A stretch of 64,000 nt of DNA from Diadema setosum (GCA_033980235.1 CM067076.1:34072383-34136382); one strand, 5' to 3'. Positions 22,752 through 34,198 are shown, counted from the first letter of the stretch. Numbers and translations are program-made. The notes: generated by a model not told the origin, from the sequence alone.

Positions 22752-23450
22752 TTAACCAGAACTAGGCCGGGGGGGGGGGGGGTAATGTTTCATGACTCTT
22801 TTCATTTGAGTCTCCCGCAACTTTTGACATGAAATATGCGACTGAACACCTAGGCATTCGGTTCCAAAAATATGCATAACTATGTACAGTTTGTACATTT
22901 ATTTCAGACCAAAAATAGCTCAAAGATGTGAATTCTTGTACAATTTCAATGCAAACTGTGCTTACAGTCAAATTTCACAAAAACATGATTATTTTGGGGT
23001 TTTATTGATTAAAATCAGTTAATAGTACATTTACATTCTGGTATTTGGAACAATGCCTCAGACAAATTTCAGTGAAAAAATAATGAAAAACGAAAAGTAA
23101 AAAAAGAAAAAAACCAAGAGAAATTCATAAAATTAAGAAAACAATAAACTTCTTAGATTTTTCTAATGACACAATTTTTTTCATCTACCTTTGCTGAGGA
23201 CACTAAAAAGAATATATTTTACACAAAAAATATTTGTGTTTTGAGCTTTATTTAGTGATTTCTAGCCCGAGGTCTGATATTCGAGCAGCATTTTGCAAAT
23301 ATTAGCGTAATTTTGCATAAATGATAATTGTTATTTAAAAAAAAAAAAAAAATCAAATTTACAGTCTTTTAGATTACATCACAGGCAATGTGCATGCTAA
23401 TTTTTGTCGCGATTGCGTGGTGGACAGCTGAAATCTTTGGGGGGGGGGAG
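22752..23450 (-). mobile_element. Decayed piggyBac-like MITE
   Basis: It begins TTAACCAGAACTAGGCC and then a long G-run. Reverse-complement words are shared with 33265-34039, for example 'gagtctcccgcaa', 'catgactttt' and 'gcgattgcgtg'. The order is that of the inverted element. The right end is a G-run near 23440. It sits in the intron that follows exon C. Confidence 0.55.
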
Positions 23451-23519
23451 GGCCTGGGAGGTCCTTTGAACAGCTGAGTGGTACTCATTGAAATTGTTTG
23501 TCACTTTGGTTCAGGCATG

Positions 23520-23708
23520 GGATAGGCTGCACCTTGTGTATATACTGTATATATGTTTATAATTATATATTATAATTATATATATGTATATACAGTGTAT
23601 ACATGTATGTGTGTGATAAAAACCTAAATTGGCATTAAACTAAAAACGCTTTATCCTGGTGAGGAAAGCGCATGATAAAGCGTTTTTAGTCTAGTGCCAT
23701 TTATTCAT

Positions 23709-23742
<34 letters not shown>

Positions 23743-23746
23743 ATTA
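23520..23746. repeat. AT palindromes and a 77-bp hairpin MITE
   Basis: An imperfect AT palindrome occupies about 23535-23605. At 23626-23702 two arms of about 29 bases (TGGCATTAAACTAAAAACGC and its complement TTTTTAGTCTAGTGCCA) face each other across 18 bases. One arm of the same family occurs at 51662-51690. A (TA)n array at 23718-23745 follows. Both copies of the arm sit beside TA arrays. Confidence 0.7.
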
Positions 23747-25475
23747 TGTGACCGTGCACCTCAAAACGAACATAAAGTCGCACACACTGATTTTGCGTGA
23801 GCACTGAAAATAAGTGAAATGGGTCAACCTAGCCAAACTTGACTTTTTCATATTTTCTGAAAGAGCGGGTCTTCTTTTACAGGGGCGGGGCAAATGCCCC
23901 TTTGCCTCGGCCACGAAGTGGTGCCGGAGGCATTATGTTTTCGGGTTGTCCGTCCATCCGTCCTTCCGTCCGTCCGTAATGAATTTTGTGGACAGGGTAA
24001 CTATCAAAACCTTTTGAGGTATCCTAATGAGACTTGGCATGTATGTGTATTTAGGGGGTGGAGTTGTGCCTATCAACTTTTGGGTAAACGTGCTCAAGGT
24101 CAAAGGTCAAAAGGTCAAGGTCAAATACATAAAATTTCACTGTTTCCACCATATTTATGCAATGCCTGAAGATATTTAATTGAAACTTAGTGTATACATG
24201 TATTACCCAATTAAGATTCTCTGGTGAAAGTCTGGGTCATGAGGTCAAAGGTCAGAGGTCAAAAGGTCAAGTAAAAATATTAAAACTACACCTTTTTTCT
24301 CTGTACCTTTGAAATTGTCAAGGTATCTTCATGGAACAGTATATATAACATGTACTGACTGGCAGTGATTATCTAGAGAATTTAGGGTTCATGGGGTCAA
24401 AGGTCAAGTGCAACACTTCAAAATTGTACTATTTCCCTCATATGTACATGTATGCAATGCCAGCAGGATTTTTTTTTTTTACACTTGGTGTATGCATGTA
24501 TTACCTAATAGAGGTTCTCTGGAAATTTTTGTTTTCTTTTGTTTTTGCCTCAAAGGTCAAAAGGTCAAAGATCAAGTGAAAGTGCTGAGCTAATTTTTTC
24601 CTCCATATCTCGGAAGTGGCTCAAGTTATCTTGAAACGTACTACATATTTATCCATGTTCTACCTGACAGTGATTATCTTATGAATTTTAGGGTCAAAGG
24701 CCAGGTGAAAATGGTAACAATTTACTATTCAATACAGAAATTGCACTTTTTCTCCATACCTTGAAAATTATTCAATGCATTTATAAACGTATGAATGGGT
24801 CAAAGTCAAGTTAAAATCCTTAAATCCCAAATACATGCTCTCCTATTCATCCAATTAAACCTAGGTCAAGGAAGGTGGACATTCAACACATTTGTGACAA
24901 ACTTGTCATTTTAATATTTTGCCATTTTTGTGAAAATGTAATCACACATTATCCACATTTACTATCTAGACCTATTAGGAGAATCATGCATTATGGCGGA
25001 GGCATACCAGTCGCCATAGCGACATTTCTAGTTCATTTCTGAAAAACCTTGTCCACACTCTTCACTTTCAACTCTAATAACTTTTGAAAGGATAGTGCTA
25101 CTGCTTTGAAAGTTGGCATTAATTATGGACAGAATGTGTTAATGAGGCATGTTTAATTTCACTTTAATCTGATAATCCCTTCATTGTTGTCACTCTGGTG
25201 GTTTACTTCCTGTTTTTTGTCCCATTCATCGCACAGCCAACACGGTTTGGTAAAGATTAAGCGCTTGAATAGACACTGTACTTCAGAGCTTCTTTTCTCA
25301 GTTCACACTTTTCCTGAGTTTGTGCTTTCTTTCCAATATTTAGATAGGTTAGGAGAGTCCATTTGATATGAGTTATACATCATTTTAAAGCTTAAAGTCT
25401 GCTCTTTCAGAATATAGTCTTAACTGAAAATTCATATCTGGCGACTTTTTGTTTGTTTTGAGGTGCAGGGTCACA
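23747..25475 (+). mobile_element. TGTGACC-ended MITE, interrupted by another repeat
   Basis: The ends TGTGACCGTGCACCTCAAAA and, reverse-complemented, TGTGACCCTGCACCTCAAAA form inverted repeats of about 35 bp. An uninterrupted copy of 694 bp lies at 56603-57296, an inverted one at 55817-56511, and a distantly related one at 38244-38923. Here the middle (about 23904-25031) is replaced by an element of the AGGTCA-rich family. The superfamily is not certain because the target duplication is unclear. No transposase is encoded. Confidence 0.75.
23904..25031 (+). mobile_element. AGGTCA-rich repeat family, copy 1 (nested)
   Basis: It starts GCCTCGGCCACGAAGTGG and 'ggaggcattatgttttcggg', continues with a (TCCG)n array, and ends ATTATGGCGGAGGCATACC, 'agtcgcca', 'cgacatttctag'. 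The left GCCTCCGCCA-type end and the right TGGCGGAGGC are inverted repeats. A second copy is at 39946-40942. Inside are many AGGTCA hexamers, often one base apart; three in a row lie at 24242-24261. It has replaced the middle of a TGTGACC-ended MITE. Confidence 0.75.
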
Positions 25476-25647
25476 TATGTATATTTTTTTTTTATTTTTT
25501 ATTTTTAATACTCATAGCATTGGATTGACATTGTTTTGTTTTAAAGTGGCAGGTAATTTTAGGGCTAACATTTGCTACCTTTCTTTCACATGACATCAGT
25601 ATATTCACATGATACTGCACTATTGTTCTCCTCTTTTTTTTTTTCAG

Positions 25648-25715
25648 AATGGCATTAAATCTTTCCTAGTCCCACCTGAAGATGACTGTCCAGAAAACTC
25701 TGACACCAGTTATAG
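25648..25715 (+). CDS. Small tail-type exon B' (set 1)
   Basis: The 68-nt exon follows 'tttttttttttcag' and ends at donor GTGGGT; phase 0 in, phase 2 out. It encodes NGIKSFLVPPEDDCPENSDT then SYR. It aligns to exon B without gaps, and the tyrosine of EDDY is replaced by cysteine. Amino-acid changes are many but the frame is kept, which suggests use under relaxed or shifting constraint. Confidence 0.75.
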
Positions 25716-26320
25716 GTGGGTGCCCTATGTACATATATGCAGGACCTACTATTCACTTTTTCAAAACCGTTGCAATTTCTAGAAAAAGGCTAAAATAAAA
25801 CCAAACCAAAATACAAACAAGCAAACAATTCTCAAGATCAAAACAGATTTTCAAACCATGTATTTATCTTCCAATTACGTATAAAGAAAAAGTGTTTTAA
25901 AGTGAGTCCAAAGTAATTTTCTATGGTGCTGGTGATCCCTTCAAGATGGGAGATCTCAGTTGCAAGTGTTATACCATCTTGATTATGGCAATGGATATTG
26001 CATGCGTTACATGGCTGACTTTGCATTGTCAAATACCCTGCCATTAGGGAAGGTTCATTTCCACACAATAATTTGAATGGTTGATCTCTGGTATGATGCT
26101 GTATTTTTACAATTCATGAGTAAAATTCAGTAAAGCTGCTAGAGATATGTTGTCTACCTTTGATAGATAAAAAGATGTACATTCCACTAATGTATGTAGG
26201 TCTACTTGGCTGTTGTACGTGTATGCCTTTACAATCACAAGAATAACAATGAAAAATTAGGACATATTTTAGTGTAGAATTACTGTGGTTGGTGTCATAA
26301 TGTTAAATAAAATTCCACAG

Positions 26321-26414
26321 GTCCAAGGATGCCAACATTGAAGATCGTGCCTCCGGCACCAGTGACCAGTCATCTCTGTGCAGAGGATCAACCATTGTTG
26401 GTGAAAAAGGGAAG
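26321..26414 (+). CDS. Small tail-type exon C' (set 1)
   Basis: The 94-nt exon has the acceptor 'aattccacag' and the donor GTAAAT; phase 2 in, phase 0 out. It aligns to exon C without gaps, sharing DQSSLCR.ST and VGE. The product is polar and acidic, with no known domain. Confidence 0.75.
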
Positions 26415-26439
26415 GTAAATCAGACTTAGAACATTTGGC

Positions 26440-26749
26440 TTGGGATTGACTGTTCTGCTATAGGCGTGTGAAATACGGGTTGGAAATTATCAGTGGAAGT
26501 ACGGATTTGCCGATTAGGTGGTCTATTAACAGTTGCTACAATAACATTATTTTGAAAATTGCTTATTTCAGTAAACACAGACTCAATGCCCTCATTAAAA
26601 ACATCAAAACTAGAAGAATTTTTAATGTATATTTGCTGTATGAAAAAGCCAACACTTCCATCTCTCTTACATAACCCCCTTCCAACAAGATTATGATAAT
26701 GGGAGCAGCAAATTATCTTTGTCCGACATCCAGGTTTTTGACACTCCAA
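26440..26749 (-). pseudogene. LINE AP-endonuclease fragment
   Basis: The minus-strand frame includes 'FEVFNEG'-like FDVFNEGIESVFTEI and 'NVIVATVNRPPN'. These match the usual '...ESIFIEI...NVIIG.IYRPPN' section of the apurinic-type endonuclease domain of non-LTR retrotransposons. The catalytic regions on either side are absent. It lies in the intron after exon C'. Confidence 0.6.
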
Positions 26750-26894
26750 TGACAGACAATTTTAATCTCTAGAGTTTAATCATGAAACAAAATTTTCATA
26801 ATTTCTTCTTAGAGAGTTCTACAGTTTCAAATTAACACAAGTCACCATAGCGGGAGTATTGTATAGTTTCATTTCAAGTGTGCCAGAACACTTC

Positions 26895-27345
26895 TGCTTT
26901 GGGGGGCAAAATCTTGACAGGGGTACATTATGTGACGGTATGAGATCCTCAGCGAAGGAGCGAAGCACCTGAGAGGGGCTAGGGTGTGGCCACGGTAGGT
27001 TTTTTTTTGTATTAAAAACAAGAATACATAGTCACATTTATAGAGCGTTTAAAAGCAGATTTCTAGGAAATTGAACATAATGGGGAAAAATGGTGCAAAG
27101 GACTATGACTATAGCATACAGGGTACATTTATGTGATGGTGTGAGATCCTCGGGGAGGGAGCGCAACGACCGAGTGGGGGGGGGGGGTGGGGGTGTTGGA
27201 GGAGGTTATTGGTAGGGAATTGTTGTTCAAAACAGAGTACAAAAGTTGAATTTATAGAGCCTTTGAAATCAAATTTGTAGGAAATTAAGCAAACTTTAAG
27301 AAATTAGTGCAAAGGACTAAGATTATAGCATACAGAGGGGTACAT
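26895..27345. repeat. Tandem repeat of about 190-bp units (locus 1)
   Basis: The phrase 'tgtga(c/t)ggt(a/g)tgagatcctc' begins units at about 26932 and 27132. A shared middle ('tttatagagc', 'ggactatga.tatagcatac') follows, and a partial third unit starts near 27345. A related three-unit array lies at about 55014-55600. Downstream flanks of both arrays are also similar ('gtatgtttcagggggcacac'). The arrays are therefore part of a larger dispersed element. Confidence 0.7.
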
Positions 27346-29201
27346 TATGTGACAACGATTTCTCGCATTACAGAATTATTGCACGAAACATGCTTAAAGG
27401 TCCAGTTTACCTTTGGGAGCAGTGATTTAAAAAATGTTCAAGATATCACATTTGATTCATATGTGTAGGTCTGTTGTATCATAAAACATCCTACCATATG
27501 AAATATTTGCCATAAAACGTAAAATATAAGGAGATATCAGGGTTTTTCTCAATAAACCGTAACTGTACACGGTTTAGTGTGGAAACATTTTTATTATAAC
27601 TATTGTTCACATTTTGTGTATTTAACAACACTTAACATCGATTATACGGATTCAAATTTCGACAGTGGTTGTTTCTATCCCTAACTCACATTTTAGAACT
27701 ATTTTAAAGCACTAATGCTTTCATCTGCAAATGGTAAATTATGCCTTTAAAGCTTAAACATGATGGCGTTGTTCAAGCAATAAAAATTATCATATTGCTA
27801 AAAAGCATTGAAGAATCAGAAAATGTAAGGTTTACTAAAGGCATGTTTCAGGGGGCACACTCGAGGACTGGACACGAGGCAACCATCTATACACTAAATT
27901 TACTCATGAGTAAATATTAATGTACACGTAGATAATGTATATTAATAGGGTATTACGATTTTCCCCCTGTTAGGGGCAAAATTTCACATTTTCACTTACG
28001 AAATAGACAACTTTTAGACGAGAAGTGCCTTTATTTTACAGGGAGGGGCATGTGGTGGGAGGGGGGGGGGAGGGGGCAACATTTCATTGAATTCAGTGAG
28101 AAGGTACATGTAATATTGCATATCTGTCTAGTACTTATAAAGTATATTTCGCAGATTTTGATTTTGGTTGCAAGTTCTACTTATTAGAAAAATATCATCA
28201 TGTAGTATTTGATTGGTACATAATGGACAGGTACTAGGCATTACAAAAAACAAAAAACAAAAAACATTTCCCACTTTTGATCTTTAATAGTCAGATAAAA
28301 TTGATATTGGTGTGAGCAATAGCTGTATAGTGCTAAATTTTGTTTTAGGTAATTTTAAAATGAAAGCATAAATCAGTTTTATTAAACTCAACATTAATAT
28401 TTCAGGTAGGTCTCAGATTTTCATCTATTTTCAACCCTATGTACAAAACTTTAAATTTACACAGGGGTTATTGGTGTGTGTGTTTAACACCCAGACATTA
28501 TTGCCCTAAGCAATTGCCAGGAATGTGCATGCATTTCACCCTTTGTCATGAATTCAGAATAGCAGTGCTCGTGGCAATCCACATAAATAAAAGCATCCAT
28601 GTACCTTTGATCAGAGCTCTGAACAGGTGGTAGGGGTCATTGTAAGCACACACTCACATACACATCATTGGATCCTGTGTATGGTTCAAGTTTTGTACAG
28701 AGGGTTAAAATTTGGAACCTACAACATTGAAATGAATTATGGATTTCATGAAAATTGTTATATAGGATTTCGTATCCAAATCACCTCCAACTAAATTGTA
28801 CACTATTCAACAATATCAATCATATATCAATGACAGTTTTATCTGATATATAGTTTTTGAACTAAGAATTAAAGGTGGGTAACACTTTTTGTAAAAGCTA
28901 GTATATATACATACAGAGAGAGAGAGAGAATGCTGACCAAGCTAAATAATTCTAAAATGAAAAAAAAAAAATACCCAAAGTACAATTTGGACAGACTCTG
29001 AAACAACACGGGATCTAATGAGTTATCAGCAAAGATCTAACCCTAATAGAGCAATCCCACTGATGGGATACATACAGGACCATAAGATTCCATGTGTAGC
29101 TTTCTCATGCCTTTTTCATGGTCAGTTCATTGAGGTTTTATGAAATTGAAGTGATCACATACTGGTATATAGTGACTCCACTGTTGTTGTTTTCTCCTCA
29201 G
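27346..29201. other. Intron DNA; element remains and simple sequence
   Basis: The first part (to about 28090) matches 55600-57400 with two MITE insertions removed, for example 'acactaaa' followed by 'tttactcat'. It ends in a G-run near 28060-28075. The rest, to exon D, has no supported feature except a short GA array at about 28916-28930. Confidence 0.45.
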
Positions 29202-29251
29202 CTCAAATATGTCGATGGTCGTTGTCAGAAGACTCGAGACATCACTGGCAG
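29202..29251 (+). CDS. Small tail-type exon D (set 1)
   Basis: The 50-nt exon follows a good acceptor ('gttttctcctcag') and ends at GTCTGT, a weaker donor; phase 0 in, phase 2 out. The product LKYVDGRCQKTRDITG then R is basic. It has the same phase pattern as exons B and the same length as the candidate at 61851-61900. No paralogue is close enough to confirm it, so confidence is lower than for B and C. Confidence 0.5.
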
Positions 29252-29448
29252 GTCTGTGTAATTTATCTCCTTTCATCATTCTAGAGATCTATGCTGTAAT
29301 CTCTCATACTGAAACACAATACATTAACTTTGTACGTATACCGTGATGAAAATCGTTTGTATGTTATTTACTGGAAAACCACATTGAACATGACTGTTTC
29401 CAGTAAGGTTTTACCCTATGATAAAACGGGGTCATCCTACGGGGCCGC

Positions 29449-31541
29449 CACCCAGGAGTCATACGGCCCACAAGACCGACATTGAAAATAGGACTGTTAG
29501 TCATACAGCCCACAAGTTATACAGCTCACGAGTCATACAGCCCATGAGTTGGACACCAGACAAATAAAGCCCGTGAGTTTGACACCGTATTCAGGCAAAA
29601 AAGGCTCACAAGACTGACACTATGCAATAGAGGCTCACGAGATGGACATTGCGTATGTGAGGCTCATGAGAACAACACTCGATGAAGAAGGGTCACGAGA
29701 CGGGACACTAGAGAAACAAGGCCCATGAGACAGACAGGATGAACAGCTCCATCTATAGGTCATAGGTATTGCATTAATGGCATAAAGGGGAAAAGAGGAA
29801 AATAAGAAGAACAATGTATAACTTCCAGTAGAGGTCTTCCATAATGACACTGTCCTAATTATAATATTGTAGGCTTTCCCCATTTCTACACTTAGAAGAT
29901 ATATGGGCAGGATATAAGATTTTCCCCCTTTTTTTCTTCACTCCTATATCCCACCCAACTGCAGAGAAGATTTAGAGAACTACTTTGTCTCTGTAACATG
30001 AAATTCAGTTTATAAAAACTTTTTATATCACAGTGACAGATCCTCAATTTGTTTGCTTGTGATTGTAATATAGTCATTCTCCTTAAAACTGTAGAGTTTT
30101 GGAGGAACAAATAACTGTTTTCATGTATGCATTTTCTTATCCTGAGTCATAACAAATACTTTGATACTGTAAAAGTGGAAATTTTCGCGATGTTGAAATA
30201 TTCGCGCATTTCGCGCAAACAGAAACTAGCACGAAAATAAAAGCACGCGAATATTTCTGCTTGCCATATGTTCCTGTAGTTGATGTCTTGATACCGCGGA
30301 ATTAAAAACACGCGAAACTCTTCTTATCCGGCCGAGCGCGAAAAATTAGTCGCGCGAAAATATCCACTTTTACAGTAGATGACTACATTATTTTCTGTGC
30401 ATTCATACAAGTCCACACCTTTGCTGATTACTACGCCTCCTCCACATTACGTAAAGCAGGTGTGTGCTGTAACATTGATCATTTTGTGAAATACCTCCTT
30501 GTAAATTTGATTTCACGACTGGACGTTTTTCTTGTAGGCAGACCTGAATATGCACATCATTTCGTAATGATATTTTGTTTTTCCTGAGTGAGTGTATGTA
30601 GAAGACAGGACTGCTTCAGGGATAAATTCCACTACTTTGTAAAAAAAAAAAGCTTAAAAAATGGACGGCGAAGGTGCTATTTTTATTATTTCACTAAAAA
30701 AAAACACGTTATAAACTACCACAACAAAATTACTGTAATCAGCCAATATTAAGGAATCTTTATATCAATATCAGTCACATTTTCTCTGAAGATCCCAATA
30801 GACTGTAATAGCTGTGACCATGCAAAGATTTTTTTTTGTTACTTTGGTTTTTTTTGACAAAGGGGGAGCAAGAATACCTAAAGATGTCCAGGAGTTCACA
30901 GGCAAACAACGGTGCTTTTGCATTTTAGGAATTGATGTACAAAGATCTGGTGCACACTTGTAACAAATTTTATCAATTTTTGCACAAACACTCACACAGG
31001 CGCACACGAATAAGATCTTGACAATTCCAGGGGTGAAAGAGGGCAACTGATGCAGCAACACCTGTAACCCATAGACAACTGGCTAATTTTCCCACAATAA
31101 GCATTTCCCATAGACACCTGCCCGTGTATACTTGGGACTCGTCTTCAACTGGTTAGCAAGATCCCCTTTCTCATCACGCATTTCTTCCTTATGCCACTAT
31201 CAGGACATCCTATTACAATTATGCACTCTTCATTGGTTTATAGATGGCGTTATTCATCCTGTCGGTCTCGTGGGCCTTCTTTGCCTAGTGTCAGTCTTGT
31301 GAACCTCTTTTTTGTAGTGTAGGTCTTGTGAGCTTTGTTTGCGTGTCTGTCTCGCGAGCCTACTTTGCGTAGTGTTGGTCTCGTGAGTTTTCTTTGCTTA
31401 GTGTGGAACTCGTAGGCTGTATCACTCATTGGCCTCTTTTACTTGATGTCGAACTCATGGGCTTTTTTTTGCTTAGTGTCGAACTCATGGGCTGTATAAC
31501 TAGTGGGCTGTATGACTCGTGGGCTGTATGACCTCTGGGTG
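29449..31541. mobile_element. Foldback-type element, 2.1 kb, with subrepeated inverted arms
   Basis: The left arm (29449-29759) and right arm (31241-31541) are inverted copies of about 300 bp. Each arm is built of degenerate tandem units such as GGCCCATGAGACAGACAC and AGTCATACAGCCCA. Long inverted arms made of short direct repeats define foldback transposons, known from sea urchins as TU elements and from flies as FB. The loop carries another MITE at 30167-30375 and no transposase-like frame. The element sits in the intron between exons D and E. Confidence 0.75.
30167..30375. mobile_element. TA-target MITE, 209 bp, nested in the foldback element
   Basis: CTGTAAAAGTGGAAATTTTC at the left and the reverse complement CTGTAAAAGTGGATATTTTC at the right form inverted repeats of at least 23 bp with one mismatch, flanked by TA on both sides (30165-30166 and 30376-30377). 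This is the signature of the Tc1/mariner superfamily. CG-rich words (CGCGAAA) recur inside both ends. Confidence 0.85.
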
Positions 31542-32046
31542 TCTGTCTTGTGATGTTCACCCAGTACAACCATAACTTTCTATGAAGTTGTCTCTTGTTA
31601 TTTCAAAATCACATGAGATTCACTTGCCATCCGTAAAAAAAAAAAAAAAAATCACTATGTTCTTTATAGTGCTTTGGTGTAACAGATCAAAGGGTCTACT
31701 CTCATAATGTTGTGTCTTTGAGGATTAGATTTTGATGATGCTCACATATTAGAGTCCCTGAGACTGAGCTTTGTTTTCAATCACTCAATATATTGTAGAT
31801 TATATTGCATTTAACATCCCAAACACACAAATTGACCAGATAGAGGGATGCTGAATGTCATGTAAGTTTCATAACTATTAAAACACGTGTATACCATTTC
31901 TACGGATCAAAAGAGGTCGAAATGACAATGAGCAACATTGTACATTGAATAGTCTGCAACAACAATACCTGTAAATAGAATAGAAGTAGGTCGTCATAAG
32001 TACAGCCTTACTTGGTTAATATTACATTTTTAACATCATATCACAG

Positions 32047-32236
32047 AGCTGCCAATTTCGCCAAGGAAGACCATGCCACTTACATCCGCAGAATCTCTGA
32101 TCCAATAAGGAGACCTACCAGTGTGACCATGCCCATGAATTCCAGACTGAAGGTTAGTACTGACAGTGAAAAACATGGAGTTAACTGGAATTGTGCTAGA
32201 GATTCCAGTATAGCATTAAAAGCAGAACAAAACTAA
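32047..32236 (+). CDS. Tail-type exon E, probable last coding exon of set 1
   Basis: The acceptor 'catcatatcacag' is followed by a phase 2 start that joins exon D in frame. The product begins AANFAKEDHATYIRRISDPI and continues basic and polar. A GTTAGT donor is present after 32152. If it is not used, the frame runs on to a stop at 32234-32236. A candidate homologue at 62052-62274 contains AANYSANHTSYVLLV and ends with a similar LKxxQ-x-stop. That favours reading E as the terminal exon. No clear AATAAA follows within 100 bases. Confidence 0.55.
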
Positions 32237-33264
32237 TCAGGAAGGAAAGACAGGGAGGGAAATTTGCAAAACTTATACATAATGCAAATCATTGCATTAC
32301 AATTTATATTCATAATGCAGTGATATTCTATCAGAAATAAGTTACATGTAGTTTAAATGATAGTGATAGATTATTTACTTTGTAATGACCTATGAAATCC
32401 TGGTGCATGTTGATCATCCATTTATCTGATTATAATCAATATGGATCATAATTCACCATATTCCACGGTCAATTTTAGCTGGACTTAAATTCAACACAGT
32501 CCAGAAGTGCTGAGTGTAGATTTTTATAGTCTGGAATATAATAATAGTTGTCATGTAGTTTTAGATTCTATGGCTTGCAAAGATTGAAGTATCTGGGTGT
32601 CTGAGTAATGATTTCAATAGCTTTTACTGTGAATGAAAGTCACAGACATCTTGTAAAGTGCTAGCCTTTCATTTGACAAGCATTAAAGTTTACATCTGAA
32701 AGAAAAGAAATTGCGTTAATCACATCTCTATTTAAAGGTTATTTCGTGGAGATTATGAATATTTTAGTGATGTGATCACATAAAGGCAAAAAAGAAGATA
32801 TTTTTGTATCCTTCTCAGTTGCTTGCTCATCTCCTTAACACTCTGCTAAAAGCAGTCTTTCTGATAATGTAATAACTGTATGAGGGAGGAATAAGCTTGC
32901 ATATGCGTATGCACTGCTAATCTGAATAATAATAATGATAATAAAAAAAAATACTAAACCCTGAAAACGAGTTAAAAATAATCTGACATGCTCATTCAAA
33001 TGATACTCTGAGTATAATAACAATCAGAATTTGATGTCAAAAATGTTTGCTACATTGTTTGACTGAGGCCCTTGGAACTCCAGGGAAATAAAAAAGGTGG
33101 ACGCTTCTTACCCCCCCTCCCCCCCCCCCCCAAAAAAAAAAGAATAAATAAATAAAAGAAAAATAAAAAAATAAAAATAAAATAAAATAAAATAAAAAAT
33201 AAATAAATACAAACAACAACCACCACAAAACCAGATCCCTATTTAAAATGATGCTTCATTGGCC
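32237..33264. other. Intergenic DNA with A-rich tracts
   Basis: Simple sequence at about 33105-33200 (C-run, then A-rich (AAATA)n). No gene or element ends were supported. The 3'UTR of set 1 would lie at the start of this stretch. Confidence 0.35.
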
Positions 33265-34039
33265 TTAACCCTATTCTAACTGGGCTATTTGAGACCAAGT
33301 TTTTACTGGGGGGGGGGTCAATTTGACCCCCCCTTCAGATCTCGGCCGCCGATCACGCGATCGCCGCAAAATTTTGCCTGAACATAGAGCCAGATGTCAA
33401 CTACAAGATTACATGGTCATACAATAGAAAAATTTTGATTTCATATTTTTTAATAAATTAATTATGCAAATTAACGCATAAAATCATATTTTCACCTATA
33501 ACTCCATCAAAAAGACTGAAGGATTATTAAATTTTTGTGTCAGAGTTCCTCAAGACACATCAAACAATTTTCTTGTAAAAAAAGAGCGCAATCAAAATCA
33601 TTTTCTTTTGTTTTTTATTGTTTTTTTAATTTCTTATGTATTTTATTGTTTTTTCGATCTTTTGTTTTCTATTGTTTTTTTGCCAAAATTTGTTGGAGGC
33701 ACTTTTTCAAGCTTATCTACATTAGAATTGATGTACTTCAATGCTTAAAAGTTAAAATAATCTAATTTATATCAATTAAACAAAAAACCACAGTTTGCAT
33801 TGGATTTGCACACGAAATCATGAATTTGAGCGGTTTTCGGGTTGACATGCATATGCAAAACATTGCATAACTTCAGAACGGTGTACCCGGACGTCGCAAA
33901 TTTGGTCTCAAAATATGCGGGAGACTCAAATGAAAAAAGTCATGAAACGACGCGGCAAAATCTTTGCGCGTTGCGGAATCGTGGCGCGAAACGTCGAGGG
34001 GGGGGTCAATTTGACCCCCCCCAGTTAGAATAGGGTTAA
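33265..34039. mobile_element. piggyBac-like MITE, 775 bp, intact ends
   Basis: TTAACCCTATTCTAACTGG is found at the left end and, exactly reverse-complemented, at the right end. TTAA is the piggyBac target duplication and CCC starts the inverted repeat. Both ends carry the inner palindrome GGGGTCAATTTGACCCC. No transposase is encoded. Decayed, inverted relatives lie at 22752-23450 and 44284-44990. Confidence 0.85.
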
Positions 34040-34198
34040 TCTCAGACTTTTAGCACATCAGAAAGAAAAAGAGATGGACACTTCTTATAACACTCATTCA
34101 TTCTTCAAAACATTGTGAATGTTTGTTACATAGTAAATCATGACCTTATATTCCCCAACACCTTCGACTTGACCACTTGCCCTGTCATTGCAAAATTT

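Larger units (their letters stand above)
25610..26455 (+). repeat. Segmental duplication carrying exons B' and C', copy 2
   Basis: This is a paralogous copy of 21769-22700, shorter by small deletions. Both exon borders and both reading frames are kept. It ends where the LINE endonuclease fragment begins. Confidence 0.8.

Noticed and set aside
29892..30110. Minus-strand frame inside the foldback element as its transposase
   Set aside because: Seventy-two codons without any transposase motif; the element appears non-autonomous.
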